DNA of 64,000 nucleotides from Prorocentrum cordatum (GCA_963575745.1 CAUYUJ010003069.1:416351-480350), one strand, 5' to 3'. Counted from the first letter of the stretch, positions 20,600-29,501 are shown. Program-made: numbers and translations. Notes: a model not told the origin generated them from the sequence alone.

Positions 20600-20965
20600 G
20601 GCCCCCGAGGCCCAGGAAGGGCCAGGAGCGTTCCAGAGCCTCTTCCTCCGGGCTCCTCCCCCGCGCCTCCTCCGAGCGGCGCCAGGCCTGGGAAGGGCCA
20701 GCGGCGTTCCAGAGCCTCCTCCGAGCGGCGCCAGGCCCAGGAAGGGCCAGCGGCGTTCCAGAGCCTCCTCCTCCGGGCTCCTCCCCCGCGCCTCCTCTGG
20801 GCGGCGCCAGGCCCAGGAAGGGCCAGGAGCGTTCCAGAGTTCCTCCGGGCTCCTCCCCCACGCCTCCTCCGAGCGGCGCCAGGCCTGGGAAGGGCCAGCG
20901 GCGCTTCAGAGCCTCCTCCTCCGGGCTCCTCCCCCGCGCCTCCTCCGGGCGGCGCCAGCGCGCGG
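20600..20965 (+). repeat. ~75-bp GC-rich tandem repeat, five units
   Basis: Units start GCGTTCCAGAGCCTCCTCC at about 20628, 20705 (shortened), 20753, 20829 and 20901, each ending near GGAAGGGCCAG. Frames on both strands are repeat-derived. Confidence 0.85.
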
Positions 20966-21039
20966 CCCACGATTGCCTCGCTGTGCCATGCCTCCTCCGC
21001 CTCCTCCGCCTGCTGCCACCTCGGGGGTTAACAACAAAA

Positions 21040-21316
21040 AACACACACACAGACACAGACACACTGACACACGCACACGCACACACACACACACACTGAC
21101 ACTGACACTGACACACACACACACACACACACTGACATACTGACGCACACACCACACACACTGACACACTCACACACTGACACACACACACACACTCACA
21201 CACACACACTGACACACTGACGCACACACCACACACACTGACACACTCACACACTGACACACACACACACACACTGACACACACACACACACACACTGAC
21301 ACACTGACACACCACA
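21040..21316 (+). repeat. CA dinucleotide array with CACTGACACA interruptions
   Basis: About 275 bp of (CA)n broken by CACTGACA. A ~90-bp higher-order segment (ACTGACGCACACACCACACA) occurs twice, at about 21140 and 21218. Confidence 0.93.
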
Positions 21317-21319
21317 TGA

Positions 21320-21450
21320 ATGTCGATTCCCAGGAAAACATGGGAAACTATTGGACGTGGGTGGGAAGACGAGAACCCAGAACATATGGAAACATCTCGG
21401 GAGTCCCAGGATTTGCGTCCATCTGTTTGTGTGTCCCAGGGCCCCGCCAC
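21320..21450 (+). repeat. AAATATGGG dispersed repeat, family E (copy 1)
   Basis: Order shared with three other copies: TCGATTCCCAGGAAAA, ATGGGAAA, GTGGGNGGGAAGA, GAACCCAGAACATATGG, then TTTGTGTGTCCCAGGGCCCC. No coding content. Confidence 0.6.
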
Positions 21451-21929
21451 TACCACTCGCCTGCCTCCGGGCCAGAATGCCCTCCTCTGCCCTCCTCGCG
21501 TCTCCCCCTTCCTGGGCGCGCGTGGGGTGTACATCCAAGACGCTGAAATAAGGACCACGCTGAGCTCGGGAGGGAAGGTTTTTACATGGAAGCCTTCCTG
21601 AGGAAGGTCTCCGGAAGGTTTTTCGCGGGCATCCACCAGAAACCTTACCGAGGAAGGTTTGGGGCAGGTTTCGGCCAAGAAGGAGGACCGCGCTGAGCTC
21701 GGGATGGGCTCTGGTCTTCGGACCGTTCCTCGGATCTGCTCCAGTCGAGGAAGCTCCTCGTGGCCGAGGCTTGCCCTGGCCAGAGCAGCCCCCTTCGTGC
21801 CTCCCTCTGCGCTCCCCTTGCGAGCGCGAGGACTGTAGGGCCTCATCGGTGCTACAGCCCCCCCCTCCGCGGCTGCCAAGGTCGTGCACCCTTCGGGAGG
21901 GAAAACAACCCAGGCACAATCAATCGTCG
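21451..21929. other. no recognisable gene; small direct duplication
   Basis: Contains two copies of GACCRCGCTGAGCTCGGGA (21553 and 21687) and GAAGGTTT repeats between them. No gene seen. Confidence 0.45.
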
Positions 21930-22055
21930 ATTCCCCAGAGAATATGGGAAAATATAGGCAGTGAGGGGGAAGAGACAGAAACCCAGGACATATGGGGAAA
22001 TATGGGGGGGGGATCCTGTTATTTGTGTTTTTTTATTTGTATGTTCAAGGGCCCC
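21930..22055 (+). repeat. AAATATGGG dispersed repeat, family E (copy 2)
   Basis: GATTCCCCAGAGAATATGGG, GTGAGGGGGAAGA, AACCCAGGACATATGGGG and TTTGTATGTTCAAGGGCCCC in the same order as the other copies. Confidence 0.65.
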
Positions 22056-22291
22056 TTCAACCCTGCTTCATCGGGAGCGGCAAAGAGGCGGGTGATGACT
22101 AGGGGGGTGGATATCATGGCGGGGGCCATGACATCTCCCCAGATTTCATGACGCCTCTTCTTATTTCATGACGTCCCTGGGCCCTCCCCTGGGTCGCGCA
22201 CATGCCGCCAGCCATGATTTGCGCCCCCTCCCTGTTGGACGCTCCTCTCTTGGCCGCCCCCCCCCTTCCTCTCCGTGGCCCTCCCCCCTTG

Positions 22292-22497
22292 TAGACCTCC
22301 TTGATGGGGTCGGAGTAGATGGGCTCCGAGGATCGCACCGTATCGCCGATGCATCGGCGATGCGGCTCGGTAGTGAGCCCGATGTTCTCCATGCCGACGT
22401 CGCCGATGTATCGCCGACGTCGCCAGTGCATTGCCGATGTATCGCCGATGCGTCGCCGATGTATTGGCGATGCGGCGAGATCCTCTGACCCCATCGA
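22292..22497. mobile_element. foldback element, family D (copy 1, right end shortened)
   Basis: Starts TAGACCTCCTTGATGGGGTC and GGAGTAGATGGG. The interior is a run of ATCGCCGATGCATCGGCGAT-type words. The right arm GCGAGATCCTCTGACCCCAT is truncated relative to copy 2 at 23381-23607. Confidence 0.75.
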
Positions 22498-22624
22498 CAG
22501 TCAACCCGCATGATAAGGCTGGGCAACCTTCTCAAGGGTACCTTTGCATCAGTCCACTTTGGCCCATCCTTGGCCGCTTTCGCTGGCCGCGCCCAGGGCC
22601 TTCCAGGGCCCTTGACCGTATCCG

Positions 22625-22785
22625 GACCACGTATGACATGATGTGGTATGATGTGATATGCTATGATAGGATGTGACCTGATGCGAGGCCATGGGTGATG
22701 ACATGATGTGGTATGCTGTGATGTGATCTGACATGATGTGATGTAGCATGAGCATGCGATGTGATGTGATGTGCCGTGGCTGACT
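22625..22785 (+). repeat. ATGTG/ATGATGTG low-complexity array
   Basis: Degenerate (TGATGTG)n words over about 160 bp. Non-coding. Confidence 0.8.
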
Positions 22786-22789
22786 GCAC

Positions 22790-22932
22790 TCGCACTCCGT
22801 CCAGGAGGCCTCTATACCCCCGCCTCCCCGGGGCGCCAGCCGTCCAGGCCCCGCCGCCGCCGGCGGGCCCACCTGGCGGGCGCGGCGGCCCTTGCGGGCG
22901 GCCCGGCCCGGTCTCCGCCGCCGCCGCCGCAG
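22790..22932 (+). other. possible exon end with consensus 5' splice site
   Basis: A GC-rich open segment ends in CCGCCGCAG directly before GTAAGTCGGG (22933 onward), a textbook 5' splice junction. The upstream frames are proline/arginine-rich and no family was recognised. It may be a gene fragment or chance. Confidence 0.25.
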
Positions 22933-23122
22933 GTAAGTCGGGCGTGTCCTTCTCCAGGCGGAATAGTCCGAAACAGTAAAAGAAAAGGCCGGGGACGACT
23001 TTTTGATAATTTTTTCTTGCATTTTGGGGGTCTGTTTCGAGTATTTCATGATATCTATTTTTCGTCCAGAATCCGCCTGTGGGGGGACATGCCCGTCCTG
23101 AGGTTACAGGCCAGTCCTTGAA

Positions 23123-23348
23123 TCGGGACGATCGGAATGTGTACGGAAAGAATGGGTACGACGCCCGACAGCAGCTCCTGTTTATTTGTGAACACGGCTC
23201 GCTGTCCGCGCCTCCGCGGAGGTCGTTCACTGAAGGCAGAGAGCCGCCTGCCCAACAGCGGCCGCTGTCGATTTTGGACAGCACTTGTTGTTGGGCATTG
23301 TACCCATCATTGTACCCATTTGTTCCGTACCCATTTCGGGCATCCAAA
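23123..23348. mobile_element. foldback element, family C (copy 2)
   Basis: 226 bp. The arms GGACGATCGGAATGTGTACGG and its right-hand complement CCGTACCCATTTCGGGCATCC match copy 1. The right arm has a 12-14-bp internal duplication (TTGTACCCAT twice), which accounts for the extra length. Confidence 0.82.
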
Positions 23349-23380
23349 TTGAAAGTATGTATTGCTCCCAGATCCTAATC

Positions 23381-23607
23381 TTCCAGGCGTTCCAGATGGG
23401 GTCGGAGTAGATGGGGTCGGAGGATCGCACCACATCGGCGATTCATCGTCGATGCATCGGCGATGCGGCTCGACGCGTGGCCCAGTTTTCTCCACGCCGA
23501 CGTCGCAGGTGTATCGCCGATGCATCGCAGATTTATCGCCGATGCATCGGCGATGCGGCGCGATCCTCCGGCCCCGTCTACTTGGACCCCATCTACAAGG
23601 CCTTTAA
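23381..23607. mobile_element. foldback element, family D (copy 2, most complete)
   Basis: Left arm GATGGGGTCGGAGTAG, ATGGGGTCGGAGGATCGC. Right arm GCGATCCTCCGGCCCCGTCT, ACTTGGACCCCATCTACAAGG. Between them is a palindrome-rich core of CATCGGCGAT/ATCGCCGATG words. Arms of about 45 bp are self-complementary. Confidence 0.82.
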
Positions 23608-23745
23608 GTCTACTTCAGGCGCCGTCCTACTTCAAGGATCGAGGGGTGTTCCTTTTGCCTTCGTCTGCAGGGGGCGGGCCACTTCTTCCACCACCATCCC
23701 ACTTCATGCTTCTGGTCACTCCTTCCGACCGACGGGTAAGGGTGA
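23608..23745 (+). repeat. dispersed repeat (copy 1 of 2)
   Basis: GCGCCGTCCTACTTCAAGGATCGAGG, then TTCCGACCGACGGGTA, recur at 34795-34925 in the same order. Function unknown. Confidence 0.6.
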
Positions 23746-24109
23746 TTCAGGAGCAACGATACGGGGGGGGGATAGATGAAGGGGGATGCATCGACCCCCG
23801 ATCACCCATTGATCGCCGAGAAGGGTCCGATAGCCCCGCCCTGCCCAGGAAGGTTCGGATCTGGTATCGGGGGCCTGTCGCCGATCCATCGGCCATGTGT
23901 CGCCGATTCCAGGTCGATGCTCCCCCCCCCCTGTGCCAGCCCTCCCCTCTTATCGTTGCCCTCAGTGATGTCTGATACTATGGGACGCGAATGTGTACTT
24001 AATAGGCCCTTCAGGTCATCACATTCTCACATCTGGTGAAGGGCGGCAGGGGTGAGATGAGGTAGGGGTCAGCATCAGGAGGGGAACCAATGCACAGACA
24101 CATTTCATG
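23746..24109. other. no recognisable gene
   Basis: Holds family D-like CCGATCCATCGGCCATGTGT words near 23880 but no complete element. Confidence 0.4.
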
Positions 24110-24230
24110 GTCAGTTCCCCGGAACATGTGGAACATATGGGAGTTGGGGGGGGGGGAGCCGAAACTCCAGAGCGTCTGGGCAAATAGGGGGGGACTCTTT
24201 GGATCTGTGTTCATTTGCTCCTGTGCCCAC
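24110..24230 (+). repeat. AAATATGGG dispersed repeat, family E (copy 3, diverged)
   Basis: TTCCCCGGAACATGTGGAAC, GTTGGGGGGG, GAAACTCCAGAGCG and TTTGCTCCTGTGCCCA align loosely with the other copies. Confidence 0.4.
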
Positions 24231-24339
24231 GGAAAAGCCGGCAGGAGAGCTGCTTCAGGCGCACGGCCGGCGCTGGGCTCGTGTTGTGCCCCCTCGGCAG
24301 CCCTGCCCGTGCGCACGGAGACGGCAAGAGTCCCCCCTG

Positions 24340-24520
24340 CTCCGCCTCGTCCTCCTCTCCTCCTCGTCCTCGTCCTCCTCCTCCTCGTCCTCCTCCTCGT
24401 CCTCCTCGTCCTCCTCCTCGTCCTCCTCCTCGTCCACCTCCTCGTCCTGCCCCCCTCACTCCTCCTCATTGTCCTCTTCGGGGTCCTCCTCGTCCTCATC
24501 CAGCTCCTCCTCCGCCCCTG
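24340..24520 (+). repeat. CCTCCTCGT trinucleotide-based array
   Basis: CCTCGTCCTCCTC words over about 180 bp. All frames are low-complexity. Confidence 0.88.
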
Positions 24521-25439
24521 CTCCCCAGCACACGTTCCCCACGGATTGAGAGGCGAGAGGAGAGCGTGTTCGGGCCGCTATCCGTGCCAGGGCTTAGATA
24601 TTCAGAGGCATTTGCAGTCCATGGGAGGGTCATGGCAAGCACTAGTTTGAATCTGTCGTTGGCTTGGGACCTCGGGCTTCCTCTGGCGGCCGTCCAGCCC
24701 ATGTCCGCCCAATCATCCCGACTGCTCGAAAACTGTATTATCCCAGCCTTGCTGCTTACCCTCACGTGGGTGCGCCTTTCACCTTCCTCTCGTGGTCCCA
24801 TTCCTCGACAGGTTCCTTACTGGTCTTGTCTGCAGCGATGTTCTATCGGTCCGGTGCTTGTGGCCAGAGCTGCTGACGTTGTCTGTGCGGTGTGTCTGCC
24901 GCCCTGCGCCCCACAGCCCAGGGATCCTCCAGCCGTGGCCGCGAGGGCGCTCCACGAGGCGCAGACCTGTCCGACCGCGCCCGGGAACCCCAGTCCCGGA
25001 TCCTCGAGCTTAGAGCCCCCCCCCCCCAGAGGTGCCCCGAACGGCCTGGGCCCTGCCAGCCACCGTCCATCGTGCCCCGCTGCCCGTCTTCGGCGTGCCG
25101 CTCCTCACCCAGAGCGTGCGGTCCCTGTCCCAGTCACCCTCCTCACCCTCCTGACCCTGTCCCAGTCGTGCAATTCCTCTCCGCGGTGCTGCTCCCCTTC
25201 CCACCCCGTGATTTCTGCCTTGTTTCCTTGCCTGCCTCGTCGCAGTCCTTAGTCCGACCTCCTGCCCCTGTCCGTCAGCGCTCCTCTTCCCTCATCCGCC
25301 CCTCCGCCTGGCTCCCCTCCACCTAGCTCCCCTCCGCCTGCTTCGTGCCCCTTCCATCCCTTGATCTTCGGAGCCCTCTTGCACAGAGTTGCCCTGTTGG
25401 GGTGCATGTGCTCTTCGAACCTCGACTCCGCGAATAGAG
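24521..25439. other. no recognisable gene
   Basis: Moderately GC-rich sequence with several overlapping open frames. None shows a known motif. Confidence 0.4.
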
Positions 25440-26060
25440 GCTCACCTCAATGGTGAGGGATCCCCTCCCCTCCCCCCCTTCCTCCCCTCCCCTCCCCTGT
25501 TCCACTCCTCGCCCCCTCCCTCCCCTCCCCTCCCCCCCTTCCCCCGCCCCCCCCCCTTCTCCACTCCTCGCCCCCTCCCCTCCGACCCCTCCCGCGCCCG
25601 CTGCCCCCCTCCCCCCGCCCCCCTGCCCCCCCCATCGGCGCAGCGCACACGGCAGGCGGCGGCCTGGCGCTCGGAGCGGGGCGCCCTTCGGGCACGCCAC
25701 CCCGGAGGCCGCCCCCGAACTCTGCCCGAGCGCCGCCGCCGCCGTCGTCGTCGCCGCCCTGCAGGAGAGGAGAGGACGGAGAAGGGGAGGCGAAGGAGAG
25801 GGCCGCCCTACGAGGAGACGAGACAGAATGGGGAGAAGGAGAGGATATGCGCAGGAGGGAAGAGGCGTGGGAGGAGGGAGGGGAGAAGGAGCCCGAGGAG
25901 GTGCAGGATGAGGAAGATGGATGGGGAGCAGGCGGAGGAGGAGGCGGAGGAGAGGCGGAGGAGGAGGCTAAGGAGGCGGAGGAGGCGGAGGCGGGTGGCA
26001 GGCGTAGGGCAGTGAGGAGGGGGTGGAGACGGTGAGGACCAAGAGGTGTAGGAGGAGGAG
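25440..26060. repeat. C-rich tract then GGA-rich tract
   Basis: 25450-25640 is CCCCTCC-rich. 25760-26050 is GGAGGAG-rich. Frames are proline or arginine/glutamate repeats without domains. Confidence 0.8.
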
Positions 26061-26277
26061 TTGGAGGATCACTGACCGAGCTGCCAGGACAGCGAGCGGG
26101 TCGCATTTGTTCAGTCCCTGAGCCAACTAGGGATTGTCAGGGGGTTACCCGTTACCTGGGGAAACCCCACCTCGTTGCCTGCTGTTGCCGGTTGCTAGCG
26201 AGGGCGAAACCTGGCTAGCAACCCACGATGCAACGCACTCGATCCCATTTGGTGGGAGTCTTAGCCGAGCACGCGCT

Positions 26278-26640
26278 CTGTGCTGGAGCCCGCGCCTGCG
26301 AACCTCCTCGCCAGCGGGCGCGACGATGCAACCTCGACTGAAGACGAGCCGGGCGAGGTCCCAACCTGGAGACGAACAGGACAACTGGAGTGGAGGTGCG
26401 CGCAGCGACCTAGCCTAAACAAGCGCGGCTCTGCGGATGCCAAGAGCCCTGCCGTAATGTTGAATCGGGTTGGCCGAAGCAACGGGCCGCGAGCCATTTG
26501 GGTATGCCATGCATAGCCTTAGCTCACAGTCCTAGCAGAATTCCCAGGATATCGCCCAACAGCGTGCGGCCTGCTCCAGTCTTGTTTGTTGAGTCGGTCT
26601 GGCCGAAACAACGGGCCGCAGGCTAGTTGGGTACGGTGGG
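26278..26640 (+). repeat. ~350-bp dispersed repeat, family F (left copy, uninterrupted)
   Basis: Runs from CTGTGCTGGAGCCCGCG through GATGCAACCTCGACTGAAGA, GTTGAATCGGGTTGGCCGAA, GCATAGCCTTAGC and CACAGTCCTAGCAGAATTCC to a second GGCCGAAACAACGGGCCGC. The same order returns at 28430-28668 plus 29502-29625. Partial units lie at 28010-28150. It serves as the empty site for the insertion at 28669-29501. Confidence 0.85.
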
Positions 26641-26790
26641 GACGTTACGTAAGGAATGCGCCCAGGAGGCTGCAGACCTTGGAGTATTCCTTATTTGATG
26701 AAGGCGGCGGTGGTATCCACGGCCAAGCCTTAATTGGAGTTCCGCTGGCCTCCGTACCCTGGATTCCTTATCTAAAGGTTCCTTATCCAA

Positions 26791-26802
26791 TACCCCCACC
26801 GT
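26791..26802. repeat. left target-site duplication of the retrogene
   Basis: TACCCCCACCGT, identical to 27957-27968. Its last T is also the first (variable) base of the SL, so the exact border is ambiguous by one base. Confidence 0.88.
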
Positions 26803-26823
26803 CCGTAGCCATTTTGGCTCAAG
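26802..26823 (+). other. genomic dinoflagellate spliced-leader sequence
   Basis: All 22 positions match the dinoflagellate SL (variable first base T, then CCGTAGCC...GGCTCAAG). In the cell the SL is added by trans-splicing to mRNA 5' ends. Its presence in the genome directly upstream of an open frame marks that frame as a reinserted cDNA. It is not an SL RNA gene, because no splice donor GT follows the final AAG (next bases CCGGTCTC). Confidence 0.93.
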
Positions 26824-26860
26824 CCGGTCTCAAGCCCCTGGTTGCCATCTGCCTCCGCTC

Positions 26861-26890
26861 ATGGCCGGTCCGGGTGCAGCAGCTGCTTGA
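26861..26890 (+). promoter_or_regulatory. upstream ORF in retrogene leader
   Basis: ATG at 26861 opens nine codons (MAGPGAAAA) and ends at TGA 26888-26890, four bases before the main ATG and out of frame with it. It could lower initiation at 26895. Alternatively the true N-terminus starts here and a mutation has broken it. Confidence 0.3.
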
Positions 26891-26894
26891 GGAG

Positions 26895-27884
26895 ATGGTG
26901 ACGGGAGGGGACCCCCGCAGGTCCCCACGCTCACGCGCGGAGCGCAGCGAGGCTGCGCGGCGGGCGCGCTCGGCGGCGGACGCCGCCGTGCGGCATGCCC
27001 GAGCGCGGGTGGAGGAGCTCGTGGAGCGGCTGGCCCTCGCCGAGAGGACGCTGGAGGCCTTCACGGGCGATGCTGAGCTGGCCGACAGGCTCGCCGCGGT
27101 GGTGCCTGCGCTGGACGCGCTGGTCAACGGCGAGCAGCCCTCCTGGCTGGCGCGGCTCAGGAGGAACGTCGCGCTGCACGCCAGGGCGGGCGCCATCAAG
27201 GGGCGCATCGCAGGGGCGGCGGCGAACGAGCTCAGGAAGGCGCAGAAGCAGGAGCGCCTCGGGAAGCCCCCCTTTCCCAACCCCTCGGCGACGGAGGAGG
27301 TGCACGAGGACAAGGCGGGGGCCGCGCAGAAGCAGGGGCATGCGGCTCGGCAGGTGCAGAGGATGCTGCACGAGAGAGAGCTGCGCCAGGCAGCGCCCGA
27401 GGACGTCCTGGGCGCGAACTGGCTGGCGCCAGGCTGCTGGCAGCCAGGCGACCCCGAGCTGGAGGCGCGGGCCTTCGGAGAGGGATTCGCATGTGGCCGG
27501 CGGCTGGCGGCGCGGCGCGCGGAGGCCTCGGAGGGTCCCCCTGCGGCTGAGGCCACGCAGGTGGTGACCATCTGGACTTGCTGTCTGGAGGCGGGGGCGC
27601 GGCCCGAGATGCACGGCATCGGGATCGAGCTGCGGCGCCTCCCCAAGGACAACCAGGCCCCGCCCGAGCCCGCGGCGGCGAGCGACCACTCGATAGAGCA
27701 CGGCGTCCGCCTGGGCCCCACGCAGCGGCAGCAGGGCATCGACGGCGATGGCGAAGTGCTGCCGCTAGCGGCCGAAGGCGGGAGCGGCGGGCCGCAGCTC
27801 GAGGGCCCCCTGGGCGCTGCGGCCGCCCGCGCCCGCGACCTCGCCGAGCTCTACGCCGCCTTCGTGGAGGAGATCGGGCGCTGA
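26895..27884 (+). CDS. hypothetical protein, 329 aa, on an SL retrogene
   Basis: Not recognised as any known family. The start is the first ATG after the SL that opens the long frame, 72 bases beyond the leader. The frame is open further upstream but has no ATG there. Stop is TGA at 27882-27884. Residues ~1-30 are Arg/Ser-rich. Residues ~15-85 are Ala/Arg/Glu-rich with heptad-like leucines (VEELVERLALAERTLEAF), probably a coiled coil. Residues ~90-165 are basic and helical (RKAQKQERLG, RQVQRMLHEREL). A more structured part with Trp and Cys (WLAPGCWQPGD, TIWTCCLEAG) follows. The C-terminus is acidic-helical (ARDLAELYAAFVEEIGR). No signal peptide or membrane segment is visible. As a processed copy it has no introns. 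With no stop over 329 codons it may be expressed, or only recently inserted. It has no promoter of its own in the copied part. Confidence 0.7.
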   Translation: MVTGGDPRRSPRSRAERSEAARRARSAADAAVRHARARVEELVERLALAERTLEAFTGDAELADRLAAVVPALDALVNGEQPSWLARLRRNVALHARAGAIKGRIAGAAANELRKAQKQERLGKPPFPNPSATEEVHEDKAGAAQKQGHAARQVQRMLHERELRQAAPEDVLGANWLAPGCWQPGDPELEARAFGEGFACGRRLAARRAEASEGPPAAEATQVVTIWTCCLEAGARPEMHGIGIELRRLPKDNQAPPEPAAASDHSIEHGVRLGPTQRQQGIDGDGEVLPLAAEGGSGGPQLEGPLGAAAARARDLAELYAAFVEEIGR

Positions 27885-27947
27885 GCGGTGGCGGGGCCCT
27901 AGAATGCCTGCATGAAACCGCCGTGCTCGCGCGGCGCCTACACAGAT

Positions 27948-27956
27948 AAAAAAAAA
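27948..27956 (+). other. residual poly(A) tract of the retrogene
   Basis: Nine consecutive A between the 3' UTR (ACACAGAT) and the right target duplication, as expected for a copied mRNA tail. Confidence 0.85.
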
Positions 27957-27968
27957 TACCCCCACCGT
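27957..27968. repeat. right target-site duplication of the retrogene
   Basis: TACCCCCACCGT, identical over 12 bases to 26791-26802 (13 if the preceding A is counted). Confidence 0.88.
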
Positions 27969-28009
27969 ATGCGGTGCGTAGCCTTAGCCTTAGCCCGCCG
28001 CCCTGGCAG

Positions 28010-28150
28010 ATATCCAGTGACGCCGGCCCTGGCCGGGTGCCAGGAATCTTGCCGTGAATGTTGAGTCGGGCTGGCCGAAACAACGGGCCGCGAGCTAGTT
28101 GGGCATGCTGTGCACAGCCTTAGCCCGCAGTCCTGGCAGAATTCCCAAGA
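28010..28150 (+). repeat. family F partial unit
   Basis: GCCAGGAATCTTGCCGTGAA, TGTTGAGTCGGGCTGGCCGA, CAACGGGCCGCGAGCTAGTT and AGCCTTAGCCCGCAGTCCTG match the middle of family F, and give a second unoccupied version of the site used at 28669. Confidence 0.75.
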
Positions 28151-28429
28151 GCTTAGAGAAGGGGAGTGAGGAGGCAGTGGAGCGAGCCAACTGGAGGCGG
28201 ATAGCGGCCAAGCAAGGATGGGGGGAAGAGGAGGGAGGACGAGGAACCCGTCCTGCGGTGCCTGATACAGGATGGGGGGAGGAGGAGTAGGGAGGAACTG
28301 GAGAAGGCCAGCTGGGGATTGGGCGGAGGAGCGGCCAAGCAACGACGGGGGAGGCGGATGAGGCAGGGCGAGGAGCCGGTCATGCTGCCGAAGCTGCTGT
28401 CCCATTTGGTGTTTTTTGACTAGCGCGCG
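28151..28429. other. purine-rich spacer
   Basis: GGGGAGGAGG-rich sequence between two family F units. No gene. Confidence 0.5.
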
Positions 28430-28668
28430 ATCTGTGCTGGAGCCCGCGCGTGCGAACCTCCTCGCCTACGGGCGCGAAGATGCAACCTCGACTGAAAACG
28501 AGGCGGGCGAGGTCCCCACCTGGAGACGAACAGGACAACTGAAGTGGGTGTGCGCGCAGCGGCTTAGCCTAAACAAGTGCGGTGTCAATAGTCTTGCCGT
28601 AATGTTGAATCGGGTTGGCCGAAATAACGGACCGCGAGCTACTTGGGAATGCCATGCATAGCCTTAGC
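28430..28668 (+). repeat. family F right copy, first half
   Basis: Closely matches 26278-26528 up to GCATAGCCTTAGC, where the GGTTCGG-rich insertion begins. It continues at 29502. Confidence 0.85.
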
Positions 28669-29501
28669 CAGAAAAGTTCCGGTTCGGTTCGGTTCGGAAT
28701 GGTTCCGAACCGCCTCCACTTCGGTTCGGTGTCGTAATCTTCCGGTTCGGTTCGGTTCGGTTCGGTATTTTTATTTGTTGTTTTTGGTTCGGACCGGTTC
28801 CTGTTCCGGTTCGGTCCGGTTGCCGGGGTACCCGGGTTCCCGCGGGAACCGACCCACCAGCAGTCTGCTGCAGCCACCCCGACAAACCCCCCTTTCCTTT
28901 GGGGTTTGGGGCCCCTTTGGGGCCCCTATGCGGGTTTGGGGCCCATTTGGGGCCCCTTTGGCGCCCCTTTGGGGCTTTGGGGCCCCTTTGGGGCCCCTTT
29001 TGGATGTTTGGGGTTCCTTTGGGGGCCCTTTGGGCCCCCTATGCGGGTTTGGGGCCCCTTTGGGGCCCCTTTGGGGGTTTGGGTCCTCTTTGGGGCCCGT
29101 ATGCGGGTTTGGGGCCCATTGGGGCCTCTTTGGGGGTTTGGGGCTCCTTTGGGGCCTCGAGCGGCGGAGGCTCCTGGAGGCCGAAATAGCGAATAACCTC
29201 CGGTTGTGATTTTTTCACAGCGCCTGGATCTGGGGGTTGTCGTCGTCATCGTCGTCGTCGCCGCCGGTCATCCTCCCTCCTCCTCCCTCCGGTTCGCTCC
29301 GGTTTGCTCCGGTTCGGGCCGGTTCGGCGAGGGGAGGTTCGGCCCGGTTCGGAGTCCCGGCTCGGTTCAGTTCGGTTCGGTTCGGTGTCGTAATTTTCCG
29401 GTTCGGTTCGGTTCGGTTCCCATGGACAAAAAACACCGGTTCGCGCCGGTTCGTTTCGGCCCGGTTCGGTTCGGCCAGTTCGGTTCGGTTCCGGAACCAC
29501 C
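28669..29501. mobile_element. GGTTCGG-rich insertion (~833 bp) in family F
   Basis: Both ends consist of GGTTC/CGGTTCGG repeats and share the direct-repeat piece CGGTTCGGTGTCGTAAT.TTCCGGTTCGG (about 28720-28765 and 29378-29415). The termini AGTTCCGG and CCGGAACC are short inverted repeats. The centre (28900-29170) is a TTTGGGGCCCC array. The uninterrupted family F copy at 26514-26530 defines the borders. No open frame of note, so it is non-autonomous. The class is unknown. Confidence 0.75.
28900..29165 (+). repeat. TTTGGGGCCCC array inside the insertion
   Basis: Degenerate GGGGCCCCTTT words with ATGCGGGTTTGGGGCCC as a higher-order unit. Frames follow the repeat. Confidence 0.8.

Larger units (their letters stand above)
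26790..27968 (+). mobile_element. retroposed spliced-leader mRNA (processed retrogene)
   Basis: Complete structure of a reverse-transcribed mRNA inserted back into the genome. It has the target duplication TACCCCCACCGT (26791-26802), the spliced leader (26802-26823), a short 5' leader, an open frame (26895-27884), a 3' UTR, a run of nine A (27948-27956) and the second target duplication TACCCCCACCGT (27957-27968). Removing everything between the duplications leaves a continuous site inside family F-type repeat DNA. Genomic SL sequence joined to genes, through recycling of processed cDNA, is known in dinoflagellates. Here the 12-bp duplication at both ends makes the event visible. A LINE such as those at 18.0 or 63.0 kb is the likely source of enzyme, by inference. 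Confidence 0.9.

Noticed and set aside
26802-26823. The SL match as an SL RNA gene
   Set aside because: An SL RNA gene needs a splice donor GT right after the leader. Here CCGG follows, then an mRNA-like leader and frame.
28672-29500. GGTTCG words as tRNA T-loop (B box) sites
   Set aside because: They are part of a simple GGTTCGG repeat. No A box, acceptor stem or anticodon arm could be placed.
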